Origin: Sphaerochaeta sp. | Lineage (GTDB): Bacteria; Spirochaetota; Spirochaetia; Sphaerochaetales; Sphaerochaetaceae | DNA length: 24,257 bases | Direction: 5' to 3' | Assembly (NCBI GenBank): GCA_003456855.1 | Contig: DMOO01000213.1 | Coordinates: 1 to 24,257 of the forward strand | In this document: positions 14,104 through 22,527 of the stretch, one piece after another | How the letters are laid out: each line of letters starts with the position of its first letter | How positions within the stretch are numbered: position 1 is the stretch's first letter | Made by a program: the position numbers and the translations under genes | The notes under the pieces: model-generated | Seen by the model: the letters and a program-made list of their open reading frames with translations, nothing else | What the model was told of the DNA's origin: nothing | Databases searched by the model: none

Positions 14104-14390
14104 ATGGCCCTGATTACAAGCCAAGATACGGTGGTTCCGAGAGAGTCGAGCTTCTGAAAAGCGGTATCAAGATCAGATTGTCGGATATAAAGTCATATTT
14201 CGACAATAAGGATGCTGTTGCAGATGTTATGGAGTTTCAACGATGGACCGTTCTTGGCTTCCCTTATTCGGATTGGGCCAGATGTCCCAATCGGTTGGTG
14301 GAGCTTGTGGAGGCATTGATCCCCATATACAGGGCTTACCACCCAGAAGATCCCCTCAGAGGGCGAGGGTTGTCAGCCCTGTTTAGATAG
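14067..14390 (+). CDS. Tail assembly chaperone T domain (-1 frameshift extension)
   Basis: This frame has no good start of its own. The first candidate is a TTG at 14088 without a ribosome binding site. It is open from the slippery site, so it should be made only as the extension of the 13741 gene, giving a fusion of about 216 residues (109 + 107). It begins LATALYSLKCEGYGPDYKPRY; the GYGPDYK and later 'RWTVLGFPYSDWARCPNRL' segments show a real protein sequence. By analogy to lambda gpGT, the T part would recruit tail tube subunits to the tape measure. Confidence 0.82.
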   Translation, partial: LATALYSLKCEGYGPDYKPRYGGSERVELLKSGIKIRLSDIKSYFDNKDAVADVMEFQRWTVLGFPYSDWARCPNRLVELVEALIPIYRAYHPEDPLRGRGLSALFR

Positions 14391-14402
14391 AGAGAGGTAA
14401 GA

Positions 14403-16742
14403 ATGTCTGCGGAATTGAAAATGAAAGTCTCAGCCGAGACCAATCAGGCGCAGCGTGAGCTAGAGAAGATAAACGACTCCCTTGGCAAGATGAATTCCAT
14501 GAATCTCACCAAGCTCTCCGCCTCTTTCCTGATCGTGAAACAGGCCATTTCCGAGGTGAACGGAGCCGCCAAGGAAATGATTGAGGTCTACAAGACCCAA
14601 GAGCAGTCAGAGGTCAGGCTTGCCTCCGTCCTAAAGGCAACGGGCAATCAAATCAATATGAGTGCCAGAGAGCTTCTCGATCTGGCTGGAGCAGTGCAAG
14701 AGGTCACAAAATTCGGAGATGAAGCAGTCCTTGAAGCTGAAAAACTCCTGATTGCCACCCAGGCTCTCGATGAAGATGGCCTCAAAAGAGCCCTCATGAC
14801 AACTGCGGATCTGGCAGAGGCGATGAAAACCGACATCTCCTCCGCTGCATCGACTATGGCCTATGCTTTACAGGATCCCACTCAAGGTCTTACAAGACTC
14901 AGAAGGCAAGGAATGGCTTTCACAGAGGAAGAGATTGAACAAGTCAAAGCCTTACAAGATGCAAACGATCTTTACGGCGCCCAGGCTCTTGTTCTGGACA
15001 AGATCGAGAGCAAATACAAAGGCGTGGCCTCTGCTGTAGCCTCTACCGATACAGGAACGCTTGACCAGATCAAGAATGTCTGGGGGGACATTAAAGAGGA
15101 TCTTGGCGATGGCATTGTTGGATCCCTTGCCCCGGCATTCACATATATTCTTGACATGCTCAAGAAAATCCATGAATGGGCGAGCGACCACATTGATCAG
15201 GGCAACTTCTGGGAAGATGTCCAGACAGGAGATTCCCATACCCTGTATTCCAATTATGCAGAGGATTTCCTCAAGGAGAGGAGATCTGAGGCTGTAAGCG
15301 ATGTGTCCGCACAGCTGGAGCTTATCAGGGGCAATCCTTGGGGACAGTTCATAGAAGAGGCCATCGATACAAACCTTGAAGATCTTCTTTGGATGGACAA
15401 TGATACCTTGAAGGGTGTTCTGGAAACCTACCTTCCGTCAGGATATGAGAATTTCTTCGGAGATCTCGATGAGGGTTTCTTTGAAATGCTCAAGGAGCCA
15501 TACGACAAGCTGGTCAACACCGTAGAATTGATAGATGCAGCTCTCGGAGAGTATAAGAATGCATATACCGTGGAGAAGCCATCTGGAACAGTTGTAACCG
15601 GTTCGGGATCCGGCTCTCCAGCCAGCATACTGGATTCTGAAAGCGCCTTTGAATCCTTCATGAAGAGCAACGGTGGAAGTTCCATCTCCTATCAGGCAGC
15701 AGTCTATGATGAGATCATAGCAAAGGCAAAGGAATACAAAGATCTCATCAACGAGCACGGCGGGGACACAAATGAAGACGGTTCTTTTGCCATTCTTGAG
15801 CTGCTTGGTCTTCCAGAAGGCACTTCCATAACCGATGTCCGTGCAATGGGAGACCAGCTGGATGAGATAATAGCAGCTACACAGGAAAAGAAAGACAATC
15901 TCTTCAAGAGCGGTTCCGACAAAGGGAGCGACAAATGGCTTCCGACAGATTATCTTTCCGACTATCAAGAGCAAGTTGACCATCTCAATGCTGAGATCTC
16001 TCTTCTGGCTGATCAGATTGAAGAGACCGAAGACCCGGCAACTGTCCAGTACCTACAGGAGGTCCAGCAAGGTCTTCTGGATGATCTGGATGCTCTCACA
16101 AAAGTCAAAGATGAGGCTGATGACACCGGACTCTCCCTGAAAGACATGTTTAAGGATGTAGCCTCAGCTGCATACGATGCGTATTTGTCAATAAGTGAGT
16201 CCCTTGCCTCCATCTGGGAGAACCAGGCATCGCAGATCTCCAAAGAGATGGAGCAGATGAGAGATGCCGGAACCTTGACCGTTGCTCAGGAAGAGGAGAT
16301 GCAGCGGAAGATCAATGACCTTGAGAAGAAGGCATTTGAGGCCCGCAAGGCAAATGCCCTTGCCGAGGCAACAGTCTCATACGGACAAGCCGTAATGAAA
16401 GCATGGGCAAACGATCCAAACCCTGTTGTCGCTGGAATCGTCACAGGGCTTGCAACCGCTGCCTATGGTGCCCAGGTTGCAGCAATCAGCTCCCAGACCT
16501 ATATGCCTAGCTATGGCCAGGGAGCCTATGAGCTTCTACAGGATCAGGTGGCTCAGGTCCATAAGGGTGAGATGATAGTGCCGAAACCTTTCGCAGATGA
16601 GCTGAGAGGCAAGGGAATGGCTGGATCTGGCGTTGTCATCAACATCAACGGCAATGTCGTAGGAAACGTGGAGGAGGAGATCTTCCATGCCATTGAGAGA
16701 GCACAGAGGACTGGAGCTCTTCCATCCTGGAGGTATGCATGA
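14403..16742 (+). CDS. Tape measure protein
   Basis: A 779-residue, mostly alpha-helical protein that sets tail length. The N-terminal third is rich in long helices ('MKVSAETNQAQRELEKINDSL', 'LDLAGAVQEVTKFGDEAVLEAEKLL') and has the tape-measure phrase 'ASTMAYALQDPTQGLTRLRRQGMAFTEEE'. Residues about 600-660 form a coiled coil (WENQASQISKEMEQMRDAG...). The C-terminus ends 'AYELLQDQVAQVHKGEMIVPKPFADEL' followed by a Gly/Val-rich strand region common in siphovirus tape measures. At about 1.5 Angstrom per residue it suggests a tail near 115 nm. It overlaps the next gene by ATGA. Confidence 0.93.
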   Translation: MSAELKMKVSAETNQAQRELEKINDSLGKMNSMNLTKLSASFLIVKQAISEVNGAAKEMIEVYKTQEQSEVRLASVLKATGNQINMSARELLDLAGAVQEVTKFGDEAVLEAEKLLIATQALDEDGLKRALMTTADLAEAMKTDISSAASTMAYALQDPTQGLTRLRRQGMAFTEEEIEQVKALQDANDLYGAQALVLDKIESKYKGVASAVASTDTGTLDQIKNVWGDIKEDLGDGIVGSLAPAFTYILDMLKKIHEWASDHIDQGNFWEDVQTGDSHTLYSNYAEDFLKERRSEAVSDVSAQLELIRGNPWGQFIEEAIDTNLEDLLWMDNDTLKGVLETYLPSGYENFFGDLDEGFFEMLKEPYDKLVNTVELIDAALGEYKNAYTVEKPSGTVVTGSGSGSPASILDSESAFESFMKSNGGSSISYQAAVYDEIIAKAKEYKDLINEHGGDTNEDGSFAILELLGLPEGTSITDVRAMGDQLDEIIAATQEKKDNLFKSGSDKGSDKWLPTDYLSDYQEQVDHLNAEISLLADQIEETEDPATVQYLQEVQQGLLDDLDALTKVKDEADDTGLSLKDMFKDVASAAYDAYLSISESLASIWENQASQISKEMEQMRDAGTLTVAQEEEMQRKINDLEKKAFEARKANALAEATVSYGQAVMKAWANDPNPVVAGIVTGLATAAYGAQVAAISSQTYMPSYGQGAYELLQDQVAQVHKGEMIVPKPFADELRGKGMAGSGVVININGNVVGNVEEEIFHAIERAQRTGALPSWRYA

Positions 16743-19700
16743 GCTGGACACTGACAATCCACCTGACCGGTGGAGACAGAACGTATGACATCCTTTACAA
16801 TGGATGGGATTTTCCTGATGAGGTGGGTGCCAAGGGTGCTCACCTTACACAGTCTTTGAAGCTCACAATCAAATCAGCTGAGGCCTTTGCCCTGTTTCTC
16901 TCCGAGACAAGCAGACTGGTCAAGGCAGAGGTGAAGCATGATAACATGGTGATGTTTGAGGGTGTTATCAGGCCTTATCTCTCCGTTTCCGCAAGAGGAA
17001 ACTACGAAGAGCCTATAAGTGTCCAGGTCATGGACTACACTGAGGCTCTCCATATCGTAAGCGGCGAGAATCGCAACGATTGCGGAGGCTATACCCTGGC
17101 GCAGTGCGTGGACTACCTCTTCAATCTTGCCGGAATCACCACAACCAGAGACTATCCCGCAGCCTTTTCATCCGATACGGTGGAATATCTTCCGATCAAG
17201 TCATCGGAATACTACGATGCGGTTCTGACCAATCTTCTCTTTGAAAGGGGTGGCTGGGACTATAAATTCACTCCCGGACATGTGAAGTTCTACAAGACGG
17301 AGGCCGAGGAGCAACCAAACACCGCCATCTCTGACATCAGGGATTCCTTGAACATAAACAGGGAGGACTATTGGGCTGACGGCATAAGCGTCAAATACAT
17401 GAAGCTCAAGTCCGACAACATCGTGCTGTTCCGTCAGGACGCAGAGATCCCATATTCCGACTCCGGTGTCGTGTTTCCAGCAAGGACCAATCCTTCCGCC
17501 AGACTCAGCTATCCTGGCGGAGTGACCTTCACAGATGCACGAGGTCTTCTCTATGATGGGACATACAATGCCAGTGAGCCGACAGATGAGCCTCCTTCGG
17601 GGAAAGGTCAGGTCTCATGGAGTCCAGAATACAACGAGAAATCCGGCAGTGAGATCACTCCCGTCTCAATCAGCAACGTCTCCGTCAAATGCTCCTGGGA
17701 TAAGGTCAACATCAAACAGGAGAATCCTGTCGCTGATAACATCACGGTTTCAGGAGCACGTTTATATGTCGGTTTCAAGGGGACATTCACCTTCAATGAG
17801 ATTCCATTGATCGGTCCGCAATGGTCACCTCAGTGGCATATAACCGCAAGTGGCCATGTCGTCTATCTGTGTGGCGATTCCGAGGAATATGTGGAGAATA
17901 CATCGGGATCCAGACCGGAGAAGACAACAAGAACGCTCAAATATGTCTATGATGCAACGATGGCACAGAATTATGCCAAGAGAGAGCTAAAGAGACAGAA
18001 GACAGCCGGCATCACATACACATTCAAATCCCTGACGGCCTATGAAGCCGGAACATTCCATCTTCTCAACGATTCCGTCACCGGGGTGCAGACAACAGTG
18101 AGGGTCCTGAGTTGCAGACAGGCAGCCAACGGCATCTACACCATCAAGGCAGAGGGTGCCGACATATTCTCCCTTCCTGAGACCGTATTGAAGGCCCTGT
18201 ACTATTCCGACATGTTCCGTGTCGCCCAGAGCGATTTCAGAATCATCTCGGATCTGACGGATCTTGCCGAAGGCCAGACCGCCAATCTCCAGCTTGCCGG
18301 AGCAGTGGTCAACGCCGGCGATGATGTCACATTCTCATGGAAACTCAATGGAGTCTCCATAGGAACAGGAAAAACAAAGGAAGTCCCAGCTTCCTCGCTG
18401 TCTTCCGGGAGCAATGAGGTCACTTGCTCGATAGTCTACGACTCCAACGTGATCCAGACGGCCTCGATAACATTGAACCTTGATGGAGCCTCCCAGGTGG
18501 TTCCTCAATACTATGTCTCAACCTCCAAGATGCTTGTCCAGGAAGGTTCCTGGCTCAACGGCTATCCCTATGGATACAGCGGTTATCTGTGGAGAAGATT
18601 GAAGATTGTCAACTCTAACGGGACCGTAACCTATACAGATCCAGTGTATCTACTCCAGCTGGAGGATGTGGATACAAACCTTGTGACAAACGAGATCCAA
18701 TATGGTTTGTCAACATCTGACACCACCTATAATTTCCCGTTCAAGGGCTTCGGATACGATGAGAACTCAGATGAATTCGAATTCGGGTTTGAGGATGTGA
18801 CGGAATGGTCCAGCGACTATGACAACTGGTACAAAGGCCTGTATGTTTGGCAGAGACTCAAGACAACCGATGCCGATGGCGTGGTCACCTATGGAGAGCC
18901 GACTTACTGCAAGGAGATAACGGAAGGACTGTTTGCCTCATGTCAGTTTGAGTTGGTTGTGGAAAATTCCGAATTCGTTGTTGACAAGTCGCAGAACGGC
19001 TCTTTCCAATATTTCGCCAGACTTGTGGTCACTGGATATTCGGATTCCGCCTTGGCAACTACGATGCGGAATGTCTCCGTTCTGAATGAGGATGGCTCAT
19101 CCACAGGAATCAGCAATGTCTCATATTCGACATACAGTAGCGGAGTTATTGCATTCAATATAAGCAAGTCAACCGATTCAATGCAAATAAAAATCTCCGT
19201 GGATGGATTGTATGGAGAATCGGCATCAGCATTAATGAGTGCAAAGGACATAACAACCTATGTCATGTTTGCAGGTTGTGTGACAACCAACACATTACCT
19301 GTGACAAGGCTTGATGGAACAAATCTTGTCGAAGACGATTATTTCATTGCAGGTATTGAAATAACAACATATCCCTCTGGTTGGTCTGCAATTGATTCGG
19401 ATAACAAGGCTTTGCCGACAATATCCAAAGGCACACCATTCATCTATATCGGGAACCAGACGTGGAAGAAAATCGGCTCTATGACCAATATGGACATTGC
19501 GATGGGATGTCTCGGAGGCATCCTCGATGCAGGTGTCGATATGACTGACAGCAACAATATGTATTACACATGGCTTGTCAACCTCGTTGCACAGAACGCA
19601 GTCATAGCCAATCTTTTCACCAAGAACCTTGTGTTCAGCAAGGATGGGATAATGTGGGGCGGTGACGTCACAGTCGATGCAGACGGCAGACCAGTCAAAA

Positions 19701-21247
19701 CCGCCAATGGCTATACAATCGGCAACGAGGGTGGATTCGTTGTTGATGCATCAGGGTTCTTCCAGTGTAAGGAAGCCTTGATAGAAAGTGCAACGATACA
19801 CAACTCCACAATTGATGGCTCTTCCGTAATCAACGGCACAATCGAGAACTATGATGCAACTTCTGGAGAGGTTGTCTTCAAGACCAACAAGATAAGCCAG
19901 TCACCGATACAGTTGAAGGCATCCAAGATAGATGGAACAAGCGTACCTTCAGCCTATTCCAAGCAAGAGTGGTATGATGTTCTCAACAGTTGGTTGTCAA
20001 GTTTGGATGAGAATGTCTCATACGATGCGACAGGCTCGATATTCAATGTAGTTCCCGCATTGTTCGTCAGGAGGTCTGTCGGTGGAGCTAAGACCAAGGT
20101 TGTCAATGGGAGATGCTCTGGTTCTTCATCAGGACAGTGGCGATGGGATAATGACACAGGGCAACAGATATATGTCTCCGCAGAGATAAACGGAAACTAT
20201 ACCGCAGGATTCCTTTGGATTGACCAGTACAATAGCAGGATTGATGTAAGCGTATATGATTCAGACGGAACCATCTACTCGACACCAATCCACAGAGAGC
20301 CTATCAGCGCAAGGTATCAGAGCAGTAAGACCAGCTCCTTCTATATACCGAAGGGTGGTTATGTTGTAGGTACTGTCGCAGGTGGTGGCGGTCAGTCCTA
20401 TTATGTCAACAGTGGCTATTTCTACCTCTATTACTCAGAGTCTGAGAACTTCAGCGAAGGAATAAACATAATCTATGATTCTGAGAACCACATTCTCCTC
20501 TCCGATATCCCAAGGACAGGATACGGCACTTCGGACACATATCTGAATGTTGACAATGTTGTGAAGAGCATCACCATGACCGCAAACTCGACATGGGAAG
20601 TCAACAAATACTACAGGTTCTCATATACAAGTGGATACGAACCGGCAAACACATCTTTCGCAGTCACCTCATTGCTCTCAAATGCCGATTTTGAATTCCC
20701 TGATGGAACAACGAGGACTATCGCTTACATAAAATACAAGAGCGATGAACTTGTGATATACACAACTGACAACAACTCCTATGACTTCCTGACGGCAAAC
20801 GGAAACTATTACAGAAGCCATGAGGTCGATATCAGTGTGATGTCGGCAATCCTTGGTGCTTTCGCTCAGAATCTCATGCCGATATACAACTCAAACGCAC
20901 AAAGGGTCGGTAGCGGTTATGTCGGTTCAGAGACAGAACCTTGGTATCAAGGATGGGCTGAGACTGGATGGTTGCAAGGCTCTGCAAGAGCAAGGAAAGA
21001 GAACATAGAGAGGCTGAATGACAATGCGGTTGAAATCCTCAGAAGTGTCGATGTGGTCTCCTTCACCTACAAATGCGACAAGGGGAATCCAAAGGGATAC
21101 AGACATTACGGATTCATTGCAGATGATACAGACGAAAGACTCTCATCTCCGTTCCACAATGTCATGGAGATTGGCAACTGTATCGGAATACTCATCAAGG
21201 CGGTGCAGGAAATCTCTGCTGAGCTGGACAGGCTCAAGGGGGTTTGA
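16739..21247 (+). CDS. Tail tip / fibre protein with S74 self-cleaving chaperone
   Basis: A 1502-residue protein coupled to the tape measure gene. Residues about 1-500 look like a tail-associated hub/tip region. About 500-582 form an Ig-like beta sandwich ('AVVNAGDDVTFSWKLNGVSIG'). Two related modules follow ('SGYLWRRLKIVNSNGTVTYTDP' near 611-637 and 'YVWQRLKTTDADGVVTYGEP' near 697-724). The middle third is fibre-like, including 'SATIHNSTIDGSSVINGT'. The last 88 residues are an intramolecular chaperone of the peptidase S74 type: Ser1415 and Lys1420 keep the S-x4-K spacing of the self-cleavage site, followed by KENIERL, FIADDTD and 'GILIKAVQEISAELD'. It should trimerise the fibre and then release itself. 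Confidence 0.85.
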   Translation: MSWTLTIHLTGGDRTYDILYNGWDFPDEVGAKGAHLTQSLKLTIKSAEAFALFLSETSRLVKAEVKHDNMVMFEGVIRPYLSVSARGNYEEPISVQVMDYTEALHIVSGENRNDCGGYTLAQCVDYLFNLAGITTTRDYPAAFSSDTVEYLPIKSSEYYDAVLTNLLFERGGWDYKFTPGHVKFYKTEAEEQPNTAISDIRDSLNINREDYWADGISVKYMKLKSDNIVLFRQDAEIPYSDSGVVFPARTNPSARLSYPGGVTFTDARGLLYDGTYNASEPTDEPPSGKGQVSWSPEYNEKSGSEITPVSISNVSVKCSWDKVNIKQENPVADNITVSGARLYVGFKGTFTFNEIPLIGPQWSPQWHITASGHVVYLCGDSEEYVENTSGSRPEKTTRTLKYVYDATMAQNYAKRELKRQKTAGITYTFKSLTAYEAGTFHLLNDSVTGVQTTVRVLSCRQAANGIYTIKAEGADIFSLPETVLKALYYSDMFRVAQSDFRIISDLTDLAEGQTANLQLAGAVVNAGDDVTFSWKLNGVSIGTGKTKEVPASSLSSGSNEVTCSIVYDSNVIQTASITLNLDGASQVVPQYYVSTSKMLVQEGSWLNGYPYGYSGYLWRRLKIVNSNGTVTYTDPVYLLQLEDVDTNLVTNEIQYGLSTSDTTYNFPFKGFGYDENSDEFEFGFEDVTEWSSDYDNWYKGLYVWQRLKTTDADGVVTYGEPTYCKEITEGLFASCQFELVVENSEFVVDKSQNGSFQYFARLVVTGYSDSALATTMRNVSVLNEDGSSTGISNVSYSTYSSGVIAFNISKSTDSMQIKISVDGLYGESASALMSAKDITTYVMFAGCVTTNTLPVTRLDGTNLVEDDYFIAGIEITTYPSGWSAIDSDNKALPTISKGTPFIYIGNQTWKKIGSMTNMDIAMGCLGGILDAGVDMTDSNNMYYTWLVNLVAQNAVIANLFTKNLVFSKDGIMWGGDVTVDADGRPVKTANGYTIGNEGGFVVDASGFFQCKEALIESATIHNSTIDGSSVINGTIENYDATSGEVVFKTNKISQSPIQLKASKIDGTSVPSAYSKQEWYDVLNSWLSSLDENVSYDATGSIFNVVPALFVRRSVGGAKTKVVNGRCSGSSSGQWRWDNDTGQQIYVSAEINGNYTAGFLWIDQYNSRIDVSVYDSDGTIYSTPIHREPISARYQSSKTSSFYIPKGGYVVGTVAGGGGQSYYVNSGYFYLYYSESENFSEGINIIYDSENHILLSDIPRTGYGTSDTYLNVDNVVKSITMTANSTWEVNKYYRFSYTSGYEPANTSFAVTSLLSNADFEFPDGTTRTIAYIKYKSDELVIYTTDNNSYDFLTANGNYYRSHEVDISVMSAILGAFAQNLMPIYNSNAQRVGSGYVGSETEPWYQGWAETGWLQGSARARKENIERLNDNAVEILRSVDVVSFTYKCDKGNPKGYRHYGFIADDTDERLSSPFHNVMEIGNCIGILIKAVQEISAELDRLKGV

Positions 21248-21480
21248 TGGAGAATCGACTTTCAGTTGAGATCACACAGTCTCTGTACGGCATGGTCTTC
21301 AATGCACCGAGCGAGTATGGGATGGAGATCTCCGGCCAGCATGTCTACGGCATTGCGCTCACCGGACCGAGCAAGTACGGAATCAAGATCTCCGACTGGC
21401 ACACATACGGCATGGTATTCAACAGGAAGATGATGGTGCTGGATGTGGGAGAGCTTGGAATAGAGGCCGGATCTGTCTGA
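21247..21480 (+). CDS. Small decapeptide-repeat tail-region protein
   Basis: 77 residues from ATG 21247, overlapping the previous TGA, with AAGGGGG upstream. From residue 14 it contains five consecutive units starting Y-G-(M/I): YGMVFNAPSE, YGMEISGQHV, YGIALTGPSK, YGIKISDWHT, YGMVFNRKMM. Alternating hydrophobic positions suggest short beta strands stacking in a small beta-solenoid or sheet. No function is known; the place between the tip/fibre gene and other tail genes suggests a tail accessory role. The frame stays open for 14 more codons after the TGA (see next feature). Confidence 0.68.
   Translation: MENRLSVEITQSLYGMVFNAPSEYGMEISGQHVYGIALTGPSKYGIKISDWHTYGMVFNRKMMVLDVGELGIEAGSV
21286..21435 (+). 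repeat. 30-bp tandem repeats coding for YG(M/I) decapeptides
   Basis: Units start at 21286, 21316, 21346, 21376 and 21406, each opening with TAC or TAT followed by GG. Units 1/3 and 2/4 resemble each other most (…CCGAGC(G/A)AG and ATGGAGATCTCC/ATCAAGATCTCC), so the array probably grew by doubling a 60-bp pair. Confidence 0.7.
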
Positions 21481-21525
21481 TATTCCGAGGATGACTACGG
21501 ATTCATAGATAAGAAGATGGTTTAG
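21478..21525 (+). other. In-frame extension after TGA, possible readthrough or decayed 3' end
   Basis: After the TGA at 21478-21480 the same frame continues YSEDDYGFIDKKMV and then stops at TAG 21523-21525. The YG of this piece falls at residue 84, exactly in the 10-residue register of the upstream repeats (14, 24, ... 84), and YGFIDKKMV resembles YGMVFNRKMMV. Either the TGA is a nonsense mutation in a once longer gene or it is read through. Confidence 0.4.
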
Positions 21526-21533
21526 GGGGTTAT

Positions 21534-21833
21534 ATGTTACACAACATCTATCGAGGCAATACAGTGGCCTTCTCCGTGCAGCCGAAAGTTGACGGAACGG
21601 CTGTCGCAGTACAGGGAACAATCAAATTGATAATCAAGTCCGACAGATCTCTCAAGGATGAGGATGCCGAGCTTGTCGCAGAGAGCAGTGACGGCAACTT
21701 CGTCCTCGATGCAGCTGACACCGCAGATCTTGAGGCGGGGAAATACTTCTATGAATTCCGCTGGTATTTCAGCGATGCGGAATACACTCTGGACATCGGG
21801 GACATCTCGGTGTGCGAGACAGTTTTTGATTGA
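21534..21833 (+). CDS. Small beta-rich tail accessory protein
   Basis: 99 residues with an agggggt site before ATG 21534. The pattern 'MLHNIYRGNTVAFSVQPKVDG', 'GTIKLIIKSDRSLKDEDAELV', 'LEAGKYFYEFRWYF', 'YTLDIGDISVCETVFD' is a compact beta sandwich of a kind often encoded between tail tip and fibre genes in Bacillota phages, similar in outline to the N-terminal modules of baseplate proteins that anchor fibres. Function is inferred from position and fold outline only. Confidence 0.65.
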   Translation: MLHNIYRGNTVAFSVQPKVDGTAVAVQGTIKLIIKSDRSLKDEDAELVAESSDGNFVLDAADTADLEAGKYFYEFRWYFSDAEYTLDIGDISVCETVFD

Positions 21834-21844
21834 GGAGGAGACAG

Positions 21845-22516
21845 ATGCCAAAACCATTTGCCAATGCACCTGAATTCACGGGTACGATACTGGACACCTA
21901 TATCTTTGCGATTCAGGTAGGAAACACTCAGGGCGATCCCGGTCTCGCTGAGATGATGCATATTTCTGGAGAGAAGCTGAAAGCCTATGTCCGCAACGGA
22001 ATGGGCAATGCGATGAATTTCATCGGTGCATTGTCTGCGTTTCCAGATTCACCTCAGATCAACGACTACTTCCTTGCTACATCAACCTGGGTTGTAGGAG
22101 ATCAGACCTTCACGGAGGGCCGTCTCTACGAATACAACGGCTCAGCATGGTTCGACATCTCCAATGTCCTGGAACAGTATGTGACCAATGAGCAGTTCAA
22201 TTCCCTTGATAGTGAAGTGGATGCGATAGAAGCACGTGTGGCTGCAAACGAGTCGGACATCAGCGATCTTGAGGATCAGGTCAAAGGACTACAGGGTGGA
22301 CTCAAATTCAAGGGTGACTGCACACAGGCTCAGCTTGAAGCTCTGACGGATCAGGCCATCGGAGATATGTGGTGGGTTACTGATGTGGGCACCGGAGTCT
22401 ACAAGGTATGGAACGGAACAGCATGGATTGCAACCGAGGGCTCAGGTTCTCTGGGGCTGTCCTGGGAATCTGACGGAAGCGGGGATCAAGTCCTCTGCAT
22501 TGAAGTCGAAGAATAA
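21845..22516 (+). CDS. Putative tail fibre / adaptor with coiled coil
   Basis: 223 residues from ATG 21845, preceded by gaggaggag. The open frame reaches 21830, but that start lies within the ribosome binding site. Residues about 60-105 ('FIGALSAFPDSPQINDYFLAT' ... 'GRLYEYNGSAWFDIS') form a module like those found in phage fibre proteins. Residues about 113-150 ('NEQFNSLDSEVDAIEARVAAN') form a trimeric-type coiled coil. A second similar module follows ('AIGDMWWVTDVGTGVYKVWNGTAWIA'). Position just before the DGR target suggests that it may attach the variable protein to the tail. Confidence 0.7.
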   Translation: MPKPFANAPEFTGTILDTYIFAIQVGNTQGDPGLAEMMHISGEKLKAYVRNGMGNAMNFIGALSAFPDSPQINDYFLATSTWVVGDQTFTEGRLYEYNGSAWFDISNVLEQYVTNEQFNSLDSEVDAIEARVAANESDISDLEDQVKGLQGGLKFKGDCTQAQLEALTDQAIGDMWWVTDVGTGVYKVWNGTAWIATEGSGSLGLSWESDGSGDQVLCIEVEE

Positions 22517-22527
22517 GGAGAAAGAGA

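Noticed and set aside
14088..14390. Independent gene starting at TTG 14088
   Set aside because: No ribosome binding site, and the start lies inside the predicted frameshift stem-loop. The slippery heptamer upstream explains expression better.
21478..21480. TGA recoding of the whole phage genome as an explanation for the open frame after 21480
   Set aside because: TGA ends many genes here in ATGA and TGATG overlaps, so it is a true stop in this genome.
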